From Halalkalibacillus sediminis (GTDB lineage: Bacteria; Bacillota; Bacilli; Bacillales; Alkalibacillaceae): a stretch of DNA of 64,000 nucleotides. Both the position numbers and the translations under genes were made by a program. Positions 27,499 through 36,082 of this stretch are shown piece by piece. The stretch lies in assembly GCF_002844535.1 (NCBI RefSeq), contig NZ_PJNH01000001.1, positions 1,054,001-1,118,000 of the forward strand. Reading direction: 5' to 3'. Each line of letters begins with the position of its first letter. Position 1 is the stretch's first letter. The notes under the pieces were generated by a model. It searched no databases, had not been told where the DNA came from, and saw only the letters and a program-made list of their open reading frames with translations.

Positions 27499-28434
27499 AT
27501 GAAAGCAATCGTAATTGAACAATACGGTGGAAGAGATGAATTAAAAGAAGTAGAAATGGAACAACCCACACCAGCGGAAGGTCAGGTTGTCGTGAAGCAA
27601 AAGGCAAGTTCGATTAACCCGATTGACTGGAAGCTGCGTGAAGGATATTTACAGTCGATGGTACCTTTTGATTTCCCAATCATACTAGGATGGGACTCTG
27701 CAGGTATCATTGAAGAAGTTGCTGACGACGTTAAAGATTTCAAAGTGGGAGACGAGGTATTTGCACGTCCTGAACTGACCAATAAAGGAACGTATGCAGA
27801 GTATACCACAATTGATGCACACCTACTTGCGAAGAAACCTAATAATATAAGTTTCCAAGAGGCTGCCTCTGTTCCATTAACTGCGATGTCAGCGTGGCAA
27901 TCTCTTTACGACTTCGGCAACATCCAAGAAGGAGACCGGGTCTTAATTCATGCTGGAGCTGGCGGTGTCGGAACTATGGCTATCCAATTAGCCAAAAATA
28001 CTGGGGCTTATGTCGCAACCACAGCTAGCACGAAAAATGTAGAATTTTTAAAGTCATTAGGTGCAGATGAAGTTATTGATTATACTAAACAAAACTTTGA
28101 TGAAGAGCTAACTAATTTTGATTTTGTGCTAGATACGCTCGGTGGAGATATTCAAGAAAAAAGTTATGAAGTATTAAAAGATGGTGGTGCATTAGCATCG
28201 CTTGCGGCACCTCCAGATGAAGATCTTGCATCCAAGAAAAATGTAAAAGCTGGTTTCGTATGGTTAGAGCCAAAAGGGGAACAGTTGAATAAAATTGCTA
28301 AATTATTAGCAGATGAAAAGGTTAAACCAGTCGTGGGACATTATTTCCCTCTATCAGAAGAAGGAATAAAAGAAGCGCATGCACTCAGTGAAACTCAACA
28401 CGCAAAAGGAAAAATCGTAATCGAAATAGCATAA
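27499..28434 (+). CDS. NADP-dependent quinone oxidoreductase, zinc-independent MDR family
   Basis: 311 residues of the medium-chain dehydrogenase/reductase superfamily. GroES-like N-terminal domain with KASSINPIDWKLREG and GWDSAGIIEEV, then the Rossmann domain with the NADP motif IHAGAGGVGTMAIQLAK (about 147-163). The catalytic and structural zinc cysteines are absent, pointing to the quinone reductase branch. The start is ATG 27499, because GAGGGTG lies 6 nt before it. Plus strand, with its own terminator. Not part of the B. subtilis order here. The physiological substrate is unknown. Confidence 0.85.
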   Translation: MKAIVIEQYGGRDELKEVEMEQPTPAEGQVVVKQKASSINPIDWKLREGYLQSMVPFDFPIILGWDSAGIIEEVADDVKDFKVGDEVFARPELTNKGTYAEYTTIDAHLLAKKPNNISFQEAASVPLTAMSAWQSLYDFGNIQEGDRVLIHAGAGGVGTMAIQLAKNTGAYVATTASTKNVEFLKSLGADEVIDYTKQNFDEELTNFDFVLDTLGGDIQEKSYEVLKDGGALASLAAPPDEDLASKKNVKAGFVWLEPKGEQLNKIAKLLADEKVKPVVGHYFPLSEEGIKEAHALSETQHAKGKIVIEIA

Positions 28435-28438
28435 TAAA

Positions 28439-28478
28439 TGAATTCCATGTTCCTAATTAGAGGAGCATGGAATTTTTT
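28439..28478 (+). terminator. Terminator of the quinone oxidoreductase gene
   Basis: AATTCCATG..CCT and AGG..CATGGAATT arms with a 6-nt loop are followed by TTTTTT, 7 nt after the stop. Confidence 0.9.
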
Positions 28479-28571
28479 ATGTTCAATTTAATTCCTTCGA
28501 TCTATAAAAGCACAATGTAACCTCTTTTTGACGTAGACTTCTCCTCTCTATCTCAACACCTTTTTCAAAAA

Positions 28572-28610
28572 CAAAAAAACTCTCCCCGCCGTCGGAAAGA
28601 GTTTTTAAAC
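28572..28610 (-). terminator. Terminator of infC-rpmI-rplT
   Basis: AAAACTCTTTCCG and CGGGGAGAGTTTT arms are followed on the minus strand by a T-run, 6 nt after the rplT stop. Confidence 0.88.
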
Positions 28611-28615
28611 TAAAA

Positions 28616-28972
28616 TTATTTCAATGCTGATTTTGCTTGGTCGGCAATTGCTGTGAATGCTTGTTCATCATTTACAGCTAATTCAGCTAGCATTTTACGG
28701 TTAACGTCAACACCAGCAAGTTTCAAACCGTGCATTAGACGGCTGTAAGAAAGATCGTTCATACGAGCTGCAGCGTTGATACGTGCGATCCATAATTTAC
28801 GGAATTCACGTTTCTTTTGTCTGCGGTCACGGTATGCATACTGACCTGACTTCATTACCTGCTGTTTTGCTGTTTTAAATAAAGTTCTTTTCGAACCATA
28901 ATAACCTTTTGCTAATTTCAATATGCGTTTACGTCTTTTACGCGTAACTGTTCCACCTTTAACACGTGGCAT
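28616..28972 (-). CDS. rplT: Large-subunit ribosomal protein bL20
   Basis: 118 residues, fully collinear with L20: basic N-terminal extension ([18 protein letters not shown]), [20 protein letters not shown] in the middle and [20 protein letters not shown] in the globular end. Binds 23S rRNA early in assembly. In Bacillus, L20 also represses its own operon through the infC leader; see the leader at 29775-30003. Third gene of infC-rpmI-rplT. Confidence 0.98.
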   Translation of the reverse strand: MPRVKGGTVTRKRRKRILKLAKGYYGSKRTLFKTAKQQVMKSGQYAYRDRRQKKREFRKLWIARINAAARMNDLSYSRLMHGLKLAGVDVNRKMLAELAVNDEQAFTAIADQAKSALK

Positions 28973-29020
28973 TGGAATCCCTCCTAAATAAACTCGATGT
29001 TATGAAAAGTAAGCTCTAGC

Positions 29021-29218
29021 TTACTTGTATGGTAATAACTTCTTCAAACGACCTTCATCACCTTTAGAAACTAAACCAGATTTGCTTAAGCGACGCTTTT
29101 GCTTCTGAGTTTTGTTTCTGAATAAGTGACTAGTGAATGCGTGTGAACGCTTGTATTTTCCAGTTCCAGTTTTGCTGAAACGCTTCTGAGAACCTTTGTG
29201 CGTTTTCATTTTAGGCAT
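29021..29218 (-). CDS. rpmI: Large-subunit ribosomal protein bL35
   Basis: 65 residues, highly basic. [20 protein letters not shown] at the start and a C-terminal LKKLLPYK are the L35 signature. Between infC and rplT, as in nearly all bacteria. Confidence 0.97.
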   Translation of the reverse strand: MPKMKTHKGSQKRFSKTGTGKYKRSHAFTSHLFRNKTQKQKRRLSKSGLVSKGDEGRLKKLLPYK

Positions 29219-29253
29219 AATAATTTCCTCCTCTAATGATTTTATTCTTCCGA

Positions 29254-29772
29254 TTACTGCTTTTCATTCTTTGGAGCAAGCATTAAGAACATGCTACGGC
29301 CTTCCATCTTCGGTTTTGATTCGATGTCTGCCAAGTCTTTGCAGTTGTCCGCAAAACGATCAAGGACTTTTTTACCGAGATCCTTGTGTGTAATCGCACG
29401 TCCACGGAAACGAACAGAAACTTTGACTTTATCACCTTTAGTGAGAAATTTATGAGCATTACGCAATTTCGTATTAAAGTCATGTTCTTCGATTACTGGC
29501 GTCAGACGCACCTCTTTAACATTGATGATCTTCTGTTTTTTGCGTGCTTCTTTCTCTTTCTTCTGCTGCTCAAAACGATATTTACCGTAATCCATGATAC
29601 GAGCAACAGGCGGTTTAGCTGTCGGAGCAACCAGAACTAAGTCTAGATTTGCATTTTCAGCAATATCCAATGCTTCGCTCTTTGTTTTTACTCCCAACTG
29701 ATCGCCATTCGAATCAATTAGTCGAACTTCTTTAGCACGAATGCTTTCATTCACATTCATATCTTTGCTAAT
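29254..29772 (-). CDS. infC: Translation initiation factor IF-3 (ATT start)
   Basis: About 172 residues; prevents subunit joining and checks the start codon. N-terminal domain ([20 protein letters not shown]), lysine-rich linker and C-terminal domain ([35 protein letters not shown]). The natural start is ATT at 29772, read [10 protein letters not shown], with GGAGGTG 6 nt upstream; no ribosome binding site precedes the internal ATG 29760. B. subtilis infC also starts with ATT, and IF-3 itself discriminates against such codons, giving autoregulation. Confidence 0.95.
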   Translation of the reverse strand: MSKDMNVNESIRAKEVRLIDSNGDQLGVKTKSEALDIAENANLDLVLVAPTAKPPVARIMDYGKYRFEQQKKEKEARKKQKIINVKEVRLTPVIEEHDFNTKLRNAHKFLTKGDKVKVSVRFRGRAITHKDLGKKVLDRFADNCKDLADIESKPKMEGRSMFLMLAPKNEKQ

Positions 29773-29774
29773 AG

Positions 29775-30003
29775 TGAGCCACCTCCACGAATTTCTTAAA
29801 AAATTAAGGCATTATCGACAAGATTTTTTACATAAAAAAAGTGTCGGTACACAGACGGCACCCACACGACATTTCGTTCATCATACGCACTACAATAGTG
29901 CGAAACTAATTAGAAAAATGCGAGACCTGCCAACTGCTTCATGCGCCGATCAGGTGAGAAGCGGGTGCTTCTACTTGTCATTAATAAGCCTTATTCAATT
30001 ACC
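29775..30003 (-). promoter_or_regulatory. infC leader, probable L20-responsive attenuator
   Basis: A long untranslated leader from the infC promoter to the ribosome binding site. It holds the segment AGCACCCGCTTCTCACC, resembling the L20-binding leader of Bacillus, and the paired arms CGCACTA/TAGTGCG. A terminator-like hairpin, GTGCCG..CCGACAC, is followed by seven T at about 29832-29861. In B. subtilis L20 binding promotes premature termination. The assignment is by position, leader segments and terminator, not by a covariance search. Confidence 0.65.
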
Positions 30004-30009
30004 TTACCT

Positions 30010-30038
30010 AGTATATAAGGCAATCCTTTGATTGTCAA
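30010..30038 (-). promoter_or_regulatory. Sigma-A promoter of infC-rpmI-rplT
   Basis: On the minus strand TTGACA (30038-30033), a 17-nt spacer and TATACT (30015-30010): a near-perfect vegetative promoter. Confidence 0.85.
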
Positions 30039-30039
30039 G

Positions 30040-30079
30040 AAAAAATTGGGCAGCCACGCTCCATGCGTAACGACCCAAC
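30040..30079 (-). terminator. Terminator hairpin just upstream of the infC promoter
   Basis: On the minus strand TTGGG and CCCAA clamp an inner CGTTACGC/GCGTGGC stem and are followed by TTTTTT. It begins only a few bases after the -10 box at 30081-30086. It may end thrS transcripts and also stops the promoter at 30081-30109. Confidence 0.7.
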
Positions 30080-30080
30080 A

Positions 30081-30109
30081 ATTATAAATGTGATTACTAG
30101 CTTCGTCAA
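30081..30109 (-). promoter_or_regulatory. Strong promoter facing a terminator hairpin
   Basis: On the minus strand TTGACG (30109-30104), a 17-nt spacer and TATAAT (30086-30081). The predicted start falls at the foot of the terminator at 30040-30079, so most transcripts would be about 35-40 nt long. No ORF lies between this promoter and the infC promoter. Confidence 0.6.
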
Positions 30110-30184
30110 GCTCAACACGCACAGTCTTAATTATAACCTAAACACCGAATCCTTGCCCAACGGTTACTATTTCAACTTTCTCAG

Positions 30185-32128
30185 CTATTTCAAATTACGA
30201 TTGCTGATTTCTTTGGCGATATCTACTGCGAATTTTTCTAATGATACAGTCTCACTGTCTTGTTCTCCATATTTGCGGACATTAACCGCTTCATCGTTCA
30301 TTTCGTTGTCACCTAGAACAAGTGAATAAGGTATCTTTTGAGTCTGTGATTCACGTATTTTATATCCAAGTTTCTCTTCTCTAGTATCAAGCTCCACTCG
30401 TACGCCATTCTCGCGAAGTAGATCTTCTACTTTCTTTGAATATTCCATATGTGCATCCAATGATACAGGTATGATTCGAGCTTGAACCGGAGCTAACCAT
30501 GTTGGGAATGCACCTTTATATTCCTCAATCAAGAAAGCTACGAAACGTTCCATTGTTCCAACTACACCACGGTGGATAACGACTGGGCGATGCTCTTTGC
30601 CATCTTCACCGATATACGTCAAGTCGAATCGCTCTGGTAAGTGGAAATCAAGTTGGACGGTAGACATTGTTTCGTCTTTTCCAAGTGCTGTCTTCACTTG
30701 AACATCTAATTTCGGACCGTAGAATGCTGCTTCTCCAGCCGCTTCTACATAGTCAACATCCATCTCTTCCATGGTATCTTTCAGAAGAGCTTCTGCTCTG
30801 TTCCACATTTCATCGTTATCAACGTATTTTTCCTTATCCTCAGGATCACGATACGAGAGACGGAAGTAATAATCTTCAATACCGAAATCCTTGTATACAT
30901 TCTGTACCAAGCGTACTACTCGGATGAATTCTTCTTTCAATTGATCAGGACGAGCGAAAATGTGTGCGTCATTCAATGTCATACCTCTTACACGTTGAAG
31001 CCCAGCAAGTGCACCCGACATTTCATAACGGTGCATCTGACCAAGTTCTGCAATACGTACCGGAAGATTACGATAGCTGTGCAGCTGATTTTTATAAACC
31101 ATCATATGATGCGGACAATTCATTGGGCGAAGAACTAAATCTTCGTTATCCATCGACATTTCAGGGAACATATCATCTTGATAATGATCCCAGTGACCAC
31201 TTGTCTTATAAAGATCGACGCTCCCTAGTACAGGAGTATAAACGTGGTCATAACCTAAACGCTCCTCGATATCGACAATATAACGTTCGATCGTACGACG
31301 GATTGTTGCCCCTTTCGGAAGCCACATTGGTAGACCTTGACCAACTTTCTGGGAAATCGTGAAGATCTCTAGTTCTTTACCTAATTTACGGTGGTCACGT
31401 TCTTTTGCTTCTTCTAATAAATGCAAGTATTCTTCTAGCTGACCTTTTTTCTCGAATGCAGTTCCGTAGATACGCTGCAACATTTTGTTGTTGCTGTCTC
31501 CACGCCAATAAGCGCCTGAGATTGATAACAACTTGAACACTTTGATTTTACCTGTATGCGGAACATGAACTCCTCGGCATAGATCAAAAAATTCACCTTG
31601 TTCGTAGAAAGAAATGGCTTCACCTTCCGGAATATCATCGATTAATTCGAGTTTCAAATCATCACCAATTTCACGGTACTTTTGTTTCGCTTCTTCGCGA
31701 GAAAGTTCGAAACGCTTTATTTCATGTGCTTCATCAACGATTCTTTTCATTTCTTTTTCAATTTTCGGTAGATCTTCAGGAGTTATTGATTCTTCCATGT
31801 CTAAATCGTAATAGAAACCATCTTCAATAGTTGGACCGACTCCCAGTTTCACATCGGGATATAGACGTTTGATTGCTTGAGCCATCAAGTGTGCTGTAGA
31901 GTGTCTTAACACATCGATGCCTTCTTCGTCACGATAAGTGACAATCGCAATCTCTCCGTCTTTTTCTAAACCAGTTCGAAGATCGACCATTTCGCCGTTG
32001 AACTTCCCTGCAAGAGCTTGTTTTTTCAAACCGGAGCTGATCGATCCAGCAATATCTTCGGTTGTCGACCCTTTAGGAAACTCCTTAGTATTTCCATCTG
32101 GGAACGTAATTTGAATCATGTCTGCCAT
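30185..32128 (-). CDS. thrS: Threonyl-tRNA synthetase
   Basis: 647 residues. In order: TGS domain (about 1-65), editing/second additional domain with the [10 protein letters not shown] and later [12 protein letters not shown] motifs (about 70-225), class II catalytic core with motif 2 ([18 protein letters not shown]) and motif 3 ([18 protein letters not shown]), and the anticodon-binding domain (about 545-645). The start ATG 32128 has AAGGAGTG 8 nt upstream. Controlled by a T-box leader, from which it is separated by repeat D. Confidence 0.97.
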   Translation of the reverse strand: MADMIQITFPDGNTKEFPKGSTTEDIAGSISSGLKKQALAGKFNGEMVDLRTGLEKDGEIAIVTYRDEEGIDVLRHSTAHLMAQAIKRLYPDVKLGVGPTIEDGFYYDLDMEESITPEDLPKIEKEMKRIVDEAHEIKRFELSREEAKQKYREIGDDLKLELIDDIPEGEAISFYEQGEFFDLCRGVHVPHTGKIKVFKLLSISGAYWRGDSNNKMLQRIYGTAFEKKGQLEEYLHLLEEAKERDHRKLGKELEIFTISQKVGQGLPMWLPKGATIRRTIERYIVDIEERLGYDHVYTPVLGSVDLYKTSGHWDHYQDDMFPEMSMDNEDLVLRPMNCPHHMMVYKNQLHSYRNLPVRIAELGQMHRYEMSGALAGLQRVRGMTLNDAHIFARPDQLKEEFIRVVRLVQNVYKDFGIEDYYFRLSYRDPEDKEKYVDNDEMWNRAEALLKDTMEEMDVDYVEAAGEAAFYGPKLDVQVKTALGKDETMSTVQLDFHLPERFDLTYIGEDGKEHRPVVIHRGVVGTMERFVAFLIEEYKGAFPTWLAPVQARIIPVSLDAHMEYSKKVEDLLRENGVRVELDTREEKLGYKIRESQTQKIPYSLVLGDNEMNDEAVNVRKYGEQDSETVSLEKFAVDIAKEISNRNLK

Positions 32129-32160
32129 AGCTAAAACACTCCTTTTTAATTGGCGCTGCT

Positions 32161-32450
32161 GAAGTTTGTTGTTGCTTCTAACGAATCGCTTAGAAGCTTT
32201 CGTTTGTGACGACCTGGATGGTCTAATGACGGCGTTCGTTACAGGACGTAACGGACTTTAGCCGTCCCTAGGGGCTTGCCCTTTCCCTCAACTAATTTTT
32301 CCATCATTGTCATTCTGGAGAAATGGATTTTCGGACTGCGCTCATCCCTTAGGCGTCTCGGCTTCACGCGATTCTTCAGATTCATTGAAGTACGAATAGT
32401 ACTGCCCCTATCTATCTTTTCAACAATGAACTTTAACAACACTTTTCTAA
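32161..32450 (-). repeat. Composite structured repeat D inside the thrS leader
   Basis: It begins with AAGTTTGTTGTTG and an 8-bp hairpin GCTTCTAA/TTAGAAGC (32174-32197). Next comes a copy of the 59-nt module (32208-32266) with core hairpin CGTTAC-AGGAC-GTAACG, followed by a body unlike the other copies. It ends with an AACTTTAACAACACTTTTC inverted partner of the first end. It is related to repeat C by its ends, the ACGAATC segment and the module. A 77-codon reading frame across it is not supported as a gene. Confidence 0.68.
32208..32266 (-). repeat. Hairpin module, copy D
   Basis: 59 nt, minus-strand orientation. Outer stem GACGGC/GCCGTC, inner stem CGTTAC/GTAACG with the conserved GTCCT loop, then GACC-ATCCA-GGTC. 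The stems differ in sequence from those of the other copies but keep pairing. Confidence 0.7.
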
Positions 32451-32463
32451 AATAATTGCAAAT

Positions 32464-32719
32464 AAAAAACACTCATCCCTAAATTAATAGGGACGAGTGT
32501 ATATACCCGTGGTTCCACCCTGATTCTGCATAATGATGCAGCTCTCAGTTCATCGATAACGCCGATGATACGTTGATTACTACTCTATTCATAATCAATG
32601 CTCTGAGGTGGTCAACAAATCTCCATACTTGAAAGCTTTCAGCCGCGGCTTTCTTCTCTGTAAAGCTGGTTTTAACTTGTCGTTGTCCTCTTCTTCGCAT
32701 AGCTGTTTACATTTATTAT
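32464..32719 (-). promoter_or_regulatory. T-box leader of thrS
   Basis: On the minus strand the T-box core AGGGTGGAACCACGG (32507-32521) precedes a terminator hairpin. The hairpin is CACTCGTCCCTA with TAGGGATGAGTG, then six T (32464-32503). A threonine ACC triplet in the specifier region (GTTGACCACC, near 32610) fits. Uncharged tRNA-Thr should switch thrS on. Confidence 0.9.
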
Positions 32720-32725
32720 GTACGT

Positions 32726-32754
32726 ATTATATCGAGGACACTCCATAAAATCAA
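32726..32754 (-). promoter_or_regulatory. Sigma-A promoter of thrS
   Basis: On the minus strand TTGATT (32754-32749), a 17-nt spacer and TATAAT (32731-32726). The -35 lies 2 nt after the ytxC stop. Confidence 0.7.
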
Positions 32755-32755
32755 G

Positions 32756-33556
32756 TTATTCTTTTATTTTGTACGGAAATTGTTCGATTGGGAATAATTT
32801 AACCTTTTCTTGAAACACATTCAAAAGAAAGTAAACGAGGTGCATTTGCTCGTTAGCTGTATACAGATTCACTTCTTCAGGTGCTATAGATAAGAGACTG
32901 CTTAATACTTCTGGATACTCATGATCTAGTACATTGAATCTAAACTGATTATTAAAATGAGTAGGCTCAATGATTTGACCATTTCGGTCGTAGAAAACAG
33001 CTGACCCATCGAGATACACTGTGACTGAATCAATGGCCGGGGGTTCATTTTTTAAATACTGTCTGAGTTCATGCATCTTTTCTTGAAAATGAAGTTCATA
33101 GAGCCATTCCTCAATTCCGTAACCGACAATTTCTTTCCAGCTTTCTTCATGCTCAAAAAGCTCAGCATAAAGTCTTCCCATATCTACTTCTGAACGCTGC
33201 ATATATCCATATAAAAAATAAATCAGGCGTTCATATAAGGAAAAGCGAAGACGGCTGTGTAGAAGTTTTGTCGTTTCGCAAATAGATGTGATGAAAGGAA
33301 TGATTTGCTCCACTTCATCACGTTGATAGTAATAGGTATCCATAAGAATCTTTTCTGAAATTTTCGGGACATAACTTTCTAGGATGTATGGATAAATCAA
33401 ATCAATCAGGCTCGTTTTTTTCAAGACATGGAAGTCTCTCAGTTGAACCGAATGACCCTTTAGAAAAACTTTGCCGTTGAATTCAGTATTCAACACGTAA
33501 AAATAAAATTGATTAGCTTCTTTCTCTGTAAGAAAATTAAAATTCATAACTCTCAC
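32756..33556 (-). CDS. ytxC: Sporulation protein YtxC (DUF-type, function unclear)
   Basis: 266 residues without a recognised catalytic motif. The text resembles the YtxC family that sits between thrS and dnaI in Bacillus: a mixed alpha/beta N-terminal part, a long helical middle (about 90-190; IPFITSICETTKLLHSRLRFSLYERL) and ENxxVxLFPIEQFPYK at the end. The start is GTG 33556 with AGAGGG 7 nt upstream. The family is annotated as sporulation-related in databases; nothing in the sequence itself reveals the role. Confidence 0.75.
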   Translation of the reverse strand: MRVMNFNFLTEKEANQFYFYVLNTEFNGKVFLKGHSVQLRDFHVLKKTSLIDLIYPYILESYVPKISEKILMDTYYYQRDEVEQIIPFITSICETTKLLHSRLRFSLYERLIYFLYGYMQRSEVDMGRLYAELFEHEESWKEIVGYGIEEWLYELHFQEKMHELRQYLKNEPPAIDSVTVYLDGSAVFYDRNGQIIEPTHFNNQFRFNVLDHEYPEVLSSLLSIAPEEVNLYTANEQMHLVYFLLNVFQEKVKLFPIEQFPYKIKE

Positions 33557-33634
33557 ACATCATCCCTCTTTCGTCATAACCGTATTACAGTTTATGAACA
33601 AAGAGTTGAAAAAATGAGAGCCTGGATGAAACAG

Positions 33635-33725
33635 TGAGAAAAACTTGGCTTATCGCCAAGTCCTAATGGCGAAAGCCTTTGTTTTTCACATATTAACCCT
33701 TTACAAAGTTAAACATTCTTAAAGT
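33635..33725 (-). repeat. Terminator-like interspersed repeat, copy 2
   Basis: Nearly identical to 7563-7657; the only changes are short indels and a few substitutions, one of which turns the loop from GAAAA to GATAA. On the minus strand it starts 2 nt after the dnaI stop and ends in the ACTTGGC/GCCAAGT hairpin plus TTTTTC, so it probably terminates the nrdR-dnaB-dnaI operon. Confidence 0.75.
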
Positions 33726-33726
33726 G

Positions 33727-34662
33727 TTATAAATCTCTGTGATTCAAGCCTTTAACTTCAATAGGCTGGCTCACTTGACGAATTCGTTCCATGATTCTCG
33801 CAGCTTTCAATTCATCGTATTCACCTTTTCCAGACCGAGCGAGATTATTCTTCAGTTCATCCAAATCATAATTAGAAGTAAAGAACACTGGCAATCGCTC
33901 CATCATACGGTACTGTAAGATTGCTCCCAACACTTCGTCCCTGAACCAAGGAGATAAAAATTCTGCACCAATATCATCAAGTACAAGCACAGATGCTTTC
34001 TTAAAACGATCAATTTTTTCATTGATTGTGGAATCAGAGATTGAGGCTTTAATTTCACGCACGAATTCCGGCATGTAAATGAAATAAGTATCGATTTTGA
34101 GCTGAGCGAGTTCATTAGCGAGTGCACCTAATAAGTAAGTTTTCCCCACACCGAAACTTCCGTGTAAGTAGAGCCCTTTTTGAGGTAGCTCATTTTGACT
34201 GTCAACGAAAAATTTACGTACTTGTGCTAGTGCTTGTTTCCGCTCGGGATCAGTCAAATCGACTTTATCAAAAGATGCTTCGTAAATTTCTTTCGGCATG
34301 TGCAAGCTTTTAATTAGTGAACGATGCTCATTTTGTGCAATTTGCTTTTCTTTTCGTGGGCATTCATGATAACTCAAGCGAATGCGTTGGTTCTCCACGA
34401 TAGCATGTGGGACGAAGCCAGGTATGACATTGACACACTTATCTAATGATGCGCACTTTTCACAAGCTTTCGACTGGACGTCATATTCATAAAGTTTAAT
34501 AAGTTGTTTTTCAACTTGTTCATTCGTGAGTTCTGGGTGCTGTTGCAATAACTGTTGGACATCACTTGATGCAAGCACCTCTTTTTTCACTTCTTGTAAA
34601 GATGACTGAAAGCTTTCATTACTTCTCATCCATTGTTTTAAAGCAGATTGTATTGGTTTCAT
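33727..34662 (-). CDS. dnaI: Primosomal protein DnaI (helicase loader)
   Basis: 311 residues, the same as B. subtilis DnaI. The N-terminal helicase-binding part contains the zinc site CEKCASLDKC...C (about 65-102). The C-terminal AAA+ domain has Walker A GSFGVGKTYLL (about 165-175) and Walker B VLVLDDIGAE. It loads DnaC helicase during replication initiation together with DnaB. The start is ATG 34662 after AAAGGGTG, 6 nt from the dnaB stop. Confidence 0.96.
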   Translation of the reverse strand: MKPIQSALKQWMRSNESFQSSLQEVKKEVLASSDVQQLLQQHPELTNEQVEKQLIKLYEYDVQSKACEKCASLDKCVNVIPGFVPHAIVENQRIRLSYHECPRKEKQIAQNEHRSLIKSLHMPKEIYEASFDKVDLTDPERKQALAQVRKFFVDSQNELPQKGLYLHGSFGVGKTYLLGALANELAQLKIDTYFIYMPEFVREIKASISDSTINEKIDRFKKASVLVLDDIGAEFLSPWFRDEVLGAILQYRMMERLPVFFTSNYDLDELKNNLARSGKGEYDELKAARIMERIRQVSQPIEVKGLNHRDL

Positions 34663-34667
34663 TCGAT

Positions 34668-36065
34668 TCACCCTTTATGATTCGATCGCGAAAAACTTTT
34701 GAAAAATTTCTCGAGCTCTTCTTGTTCCTTATCATCTTGAGGAGCAGAACGTTGCTGAGCTGGTTGCTGTGAAGTTTTCTTCTGATTCTTCTCTTCCTGA
34801 TACCATTTAGGTAGGACTTCTTTTGATTTCTGCTGTTTATTATAACTCTGAGTTTTCTGTTGATTTTTTTGTTGCCATTTTTGATACATATTGTTTTCTT
34901 GTTTTGCTAGATCCATTGCTTCCTTCGCGGTTGTAATATGCGCACGACTCCAGTGTGCAGCAATTGTTTCAATATAATTTTTCGATAGTTTATTTCCGAT
35001 TTTATTCAACACATAATGAACGAGTACATTCATCACGGGCTGTGACAGTCCGTGCTCCTCCATCATATCCGTCAGCATATTGACTTCTTTCATAGAAGCT
35101 TTGCCTGAAGAAGAATGATCTTCAAGGATTTCACGGTGAGTTACAGACTCGAAATGCTGAATGATCTGAGCCTCTTTTTCATTTGCAGGTTGTGGTTTAG
35201 TTTTTGAAGGTTGTTCTTTTAATGAAGTATTTTGAGTATCTTCGTTTTTTGTATATAGCCTTGGAGGAATACTACCATGTTTTTTGTAGTAGATATCCTT
35301 ACACATATCGAGAAACTCTTTACGATCAAACTGTTGTTGTTCGTCCACTGCCCACAACACAGCTTTCTCTAACTCTAAGAAATCGACATCATAAATATGA
35401 GTCATTTTCTCTATGAACCGGATGTTGCCTGTTGATAAAATATTCTTCGGGTTCACTTTCTGTTGTTGAAGCATTTTATGAAGCCACTCAACCGGCAGCT
35501 TCGTTTCAACGACTAAAGTATCATCACTCGGTGCTTGTGTGGCCTGCTGCATCACCATTTCTGGTTTGATCGTGGTAAACACTTCATCGAAGCGTTTTGT
35601 CACTTCTTTTACATTAGTGGGACGAGAGGTTTTAATTAGTAACTTTCTCTTTAGTTGATTCAAATCCTCTTTACCTAAATGGTGTTCTAAGAGGACAGAA
35701 AGCATCGGATCTTCAAAGAAACCTTTGACTGAATAAGGTCGATTCAAATAGTAATAGAAAGTAGTGAAAGATCCTTCTTCCTTAAAAGATTTCAGAAGTC
35801 CAATCGCTTCGATTTTTTTACGAGCTTCATAGAAATCATCCAACGTCATATTTAAACGACTCATCATCTGATGGTGTGAAATCGATGATTGGCTCGGTTG
35901 AACGCTAGCCTCTTTCCACAACGATTGAAAAACAGCTACGCTTTTCATACCGATCAGTGGTTGATAAAGCATTGCAAGAACTAACTCCGCGTCTTCATTA
36001 AAAGCATCTTCTTGAAAGATTTTCATTCTATCATTAGGTAAAAGATGCTTCATTCGATCATTCAT
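34668..36065 (-). CDS. dnaB: Replication initiation and membrane attachment protein DnaB
   Basis: About 465 residues. The Gram-positive DnaB, which recruits the helicase loader complex; it is unrelated to the enterobacterial helicase DnaB. Winged-helix DnaB/DnaD domain I at the N-terminus, a DDBH2-type domain (about 320-395; MLTDMMEEHGLSQPVMNVLVHYVL and YIETIAAHWSRAHITTAKEAM) and a Gln/Lys-rich low-complexity C-terminal tail. The start is ATG 36065, because GGGAGGTG is 6 nt upstream. Between nrdR and dnaI. Confidence 0.95.
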   Translation of the reverse strand: MNDRMKHLLPNDRMKIFQEDAFNEDAELVLAMLYQPLIGMKSVAVFQSLWKEASVQPSQSSISHHQMMSRLNMTLDDFYEARKKIEAIGLLKSFKEEGSFTTFYYYLNRPYSVKGFFEDPMLSVLLEHHLGKEDLNQLKRKLLIKTSRPTNVKEVTKRFDEVFTTIKPEMVMQQATQAPSDDTLVVETKLPVEWLHKMLQQQKVNPKNILSTGNIRFIEKMTHIYDVDFLELEKAVLWAVDEQQQFDRKEFLDMCKDIYYKKHGSIPPRLYTKNEDTQNTSLKEQPSKTKPQPANEKEAQIIQHFESVTHREILEDHSSSGKASMKEVNMLTDMMEEHGLSQPVMNVLVHYVLNKIGNKLSKNYIETIAAHWSRAHITTAKEAMDLAKQENNMYQKWQQKNQQKTQSYNKQQKSKEVLPKWYQEEKNQKKTSQQPAQQRSAPQDDKEQEELEKFFKSFSRSNHKG

Positions 36066-36082
36066 CGATTCCACCTCCCTCA

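Noticed and set aside
30964-31362. A 132-codon plus-strand frame opposite thrS
   Set aside because: Overlaps the conserved catalytic core of ThrS on the other strand; no family resemblance.
32239-32472. A 77-codon minus-strand reading frame
   Set aside because: It runs through repeat element D and into the T-box terminator. It has no good ribosome binding site and no recognisable family; it is an accident of the repeat.
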